Shown here: one piece after another, positions 49,744-50,581 of the stretch | Position numbering within the stretch: position 1 is the stretch's first letter | Layout of the letters: each line of letters begins with the position of its first letter | DNA from: an uncultured Phycisphaerales bacterium | GTDB taxonomy: Bacteria > Planctomycetota > Phycisphaerae > Phycisphaerales > UBA1924 | DNA length: 50,581 nucleotides | Assembly (NCBI GenBank): GCA_937858155.1 | Contig: CALLYM010000219.1 | Coordinates: 1-50,581, forward strand | Direction of reading: 5' to 3' | Translations under genes and position numbers: made by a program | The notes under the pieces: generated by a model | What the model was told of the DNA's origin: nothing | The model's database searches: none | What the model saw: the letters and a program-made list of their open reading frames with translations, nothing else

Positions 49744-50581
49744 ATGACGCCCGTACCGCCCTCGACTCCCCAAACGCCCCCATCGGGCGACGCACTCACG
49801 CGCACGCTCACCCGCCACCCACGCCCCCTGGGAGGAGACCCGCTCCGCACTCTGGACCCCCCGAAGGTCAGCCTCTCCTCCATGGTCCTCAACAACAGGA
49901 CCGAAGACGGTGCAGACGCCAAGCAACAGCTCTCCCTCAAGAAAAAACCCGATTGGCTCCGCGCCAAGGTCCCCGGCGGCCCTGAGTACCTCCGCCTCAA
50001 GAAGGTCCTGACCGAGCACAAACTCTTCACCGTCTGCGAAGAAGCCAACTGCCCCAACATGGGCGAGTGCTGGAGCCGCGGCGTCGCCACCATCATGATC
50101 CTGGGCGACACCTGCACCCGCGCCTGCGGGTTCTGCAACGTCAAGACCGGCCGCCCACCCACGCTCGACAAGGATGAGCCAAGGCGCGTCGCCGAGTCCA
50201 TGCGCCTCATGTGGGAGCACGCCCGCCTCAAGCACATCGTCATCACCAGCGTCAACCGCGATGAGCTCACCGACGGCGGCGCCGCCATCTGGGCCGAGAC
50301 CATCATCCGCACGCGCGAAGCCTGCCCCGGCCTCTCTATTGAAGTCCTCATCCCGGACTTCGAGGGCAACTGGCCCGCCCTCCAGATGGTCATCGACGCC
50401 AAGCCGCACATCATCAACCACAACCTTGAGACTGTCCGCCGAATGTACCCCGCCGTGCGCCCCAGCGCCAAGTTCGACCGCAGCCTCGAGCTCCTCCGCC
50501 GCGTGAAGGAACAGGGCGGCGTCGCCAAGACCGGCATCATGGTCGGCATCGGCGAGAAGGACGAGGAGGTCGCCTCCGCGA
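49744..50581 (+). CDS. lipA: Lipoyl synthase (C-terminus beyond the window)
   Basis: A radical SAM enzyme that inserts two sulphurs into octanoyl groups of lipoyl domains. About 279 residues are visible, cut at the window end. It carries both cluster motifs: 'CEEANCPNMGEC' for the auxiliary [4Fe-4S] cluster and 'CTRACGFC' (CxxxCxxC) for the radical SAM cluster; 'ITSVNRDELTDGGA' and 'IIRTREACPGLSIEVLIPDF' follow as expected. The first 60 residues are Pro/Thr-rich and not part of the usual core; ATG 49744 is kept because TACGAT ends 6 nt upstream, but an internal ATG near 49882 is possible. Confidence 0.96.
   Translation, partial: MTPVPPSTPQTPPSGDALTRTLTRHPRPLGGDPLRTLDPPKVSLSSMVLNNRTEDGADAKQQLSLKKKPDWLRAKVPGGPEYLRLKKVLTEHKLFTVCEEANCPNMGECWSRGVATIMILGDTCTRACGFCNVKTGRPPTLDKDEPRRVAESMRLMWEHARLKHIVITSVNRDELTDGGAAIWAETIIRTREACPGLSIEVLIPDFEGNWPALQMVIDAKPHIINHNLETVRRMYPAVRPSAKFDRSLELLRRVKEQGGVAKTGIMVGIGEKDEEVASA

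Overview
The window is GC-rich bacterial chromosome. Its gene content points to the Planctomycetota, most likely a Phycisphaerae-type organism; this is inferred from gene content, as no rRNA is present. The markers are three tandem type II pseudopilin-like genes, Ser/Thr kinases including one fused to TPR repeats and overlapping an ECF-like sigma factor, an exosortase/EpsI/tyrosine-autokinase/Wza-type export locus, kdsA (Kdo, so a Gram-negative type envelope) and many short lipoproteins. About 45 protein genes and one tRNA-Val(TAC) can be supported. I see no phage, transposase, plasmid gene or CRISPR array.

Layout. 1-2.5 kb (minus): infC with a clear terminator, then a membrane Ser/Thr kinase. 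3-6 kb (plus): three pseudopilin-like paralogues behind a good sigma70-type promoter. 6-8.7 kb (minus): threonylcarbamoyl-AMP synthase, a membrane protein and kdsA. 8.7-15.3 kb (plus): ABC-2 exporter pair, tRNA-Val, aat, a membrane protein, thrC, an entericidin-like lipoprotein and an SDR. 15.3-20.6 kb: ispF, a lipoprotein, threonine aldolase, hsp20 with a sigma54-type promoter, an MFS transporter and a methyltransferase. 20.6-24.5 kb (minus): sigma factor/kinase pair and pyrF. 24.6-26.7 kb (plus): ribH-nusB-ftsY. 26.7-30.6 kb (minus): a GH10-like protein lacking the usual catalytic glutamates, a MEMO-family protein and pgpA. 30.6-34.4 kb (plus): a hydrolase/NTF2 fusion, a cluster of envelope proteins including a papain-like lipoprotein, and folK. 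34.4-38.7 kb: a coiled-coil protein, an RsuA/RluB-type pseudouridine synthase, a YihY/BrkB protein and a lipoprotein. 38.7-49.5 kb (minus): Wza-like export lipoprotein, exosortase, EpsI-like protein, a 1530-residue TPR protein and a Wzz/BY-kinase, together an exopolysaccharide/exosortase locus. 49.7 kb to the end: lipA, cut by the window edge.

Four things stand out. (1) About sixteen genes at the head of a transcription unit have a TAnnnT hexamer (TACGCT, TACCCT, TACACT, TACGAT and similar) ending only 3-8 nt before the start codon with no Shine-Dalgarno sequence, the layout expected for leaderless mRNAs; pseudopilins, hsp20 and the EPS genes instead have Shine-Dalgarno sequences. (2) Degenerate short repeats occur inside two conserved genes, in frame: heptads with an 11-bp inverted repeat in aat, and three 15-mers in thrC. 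Related heptads form an inverted pair in the tRNA-aat spacer. (3) hsp20 has a near-consensus sigma54 promoter with a palindrome about 108 bp upstream of the expected start. (4) The tyrosine autokinase has serine in place of the Walker A lysine and follows a 244-nt spacer rich in hairpins.
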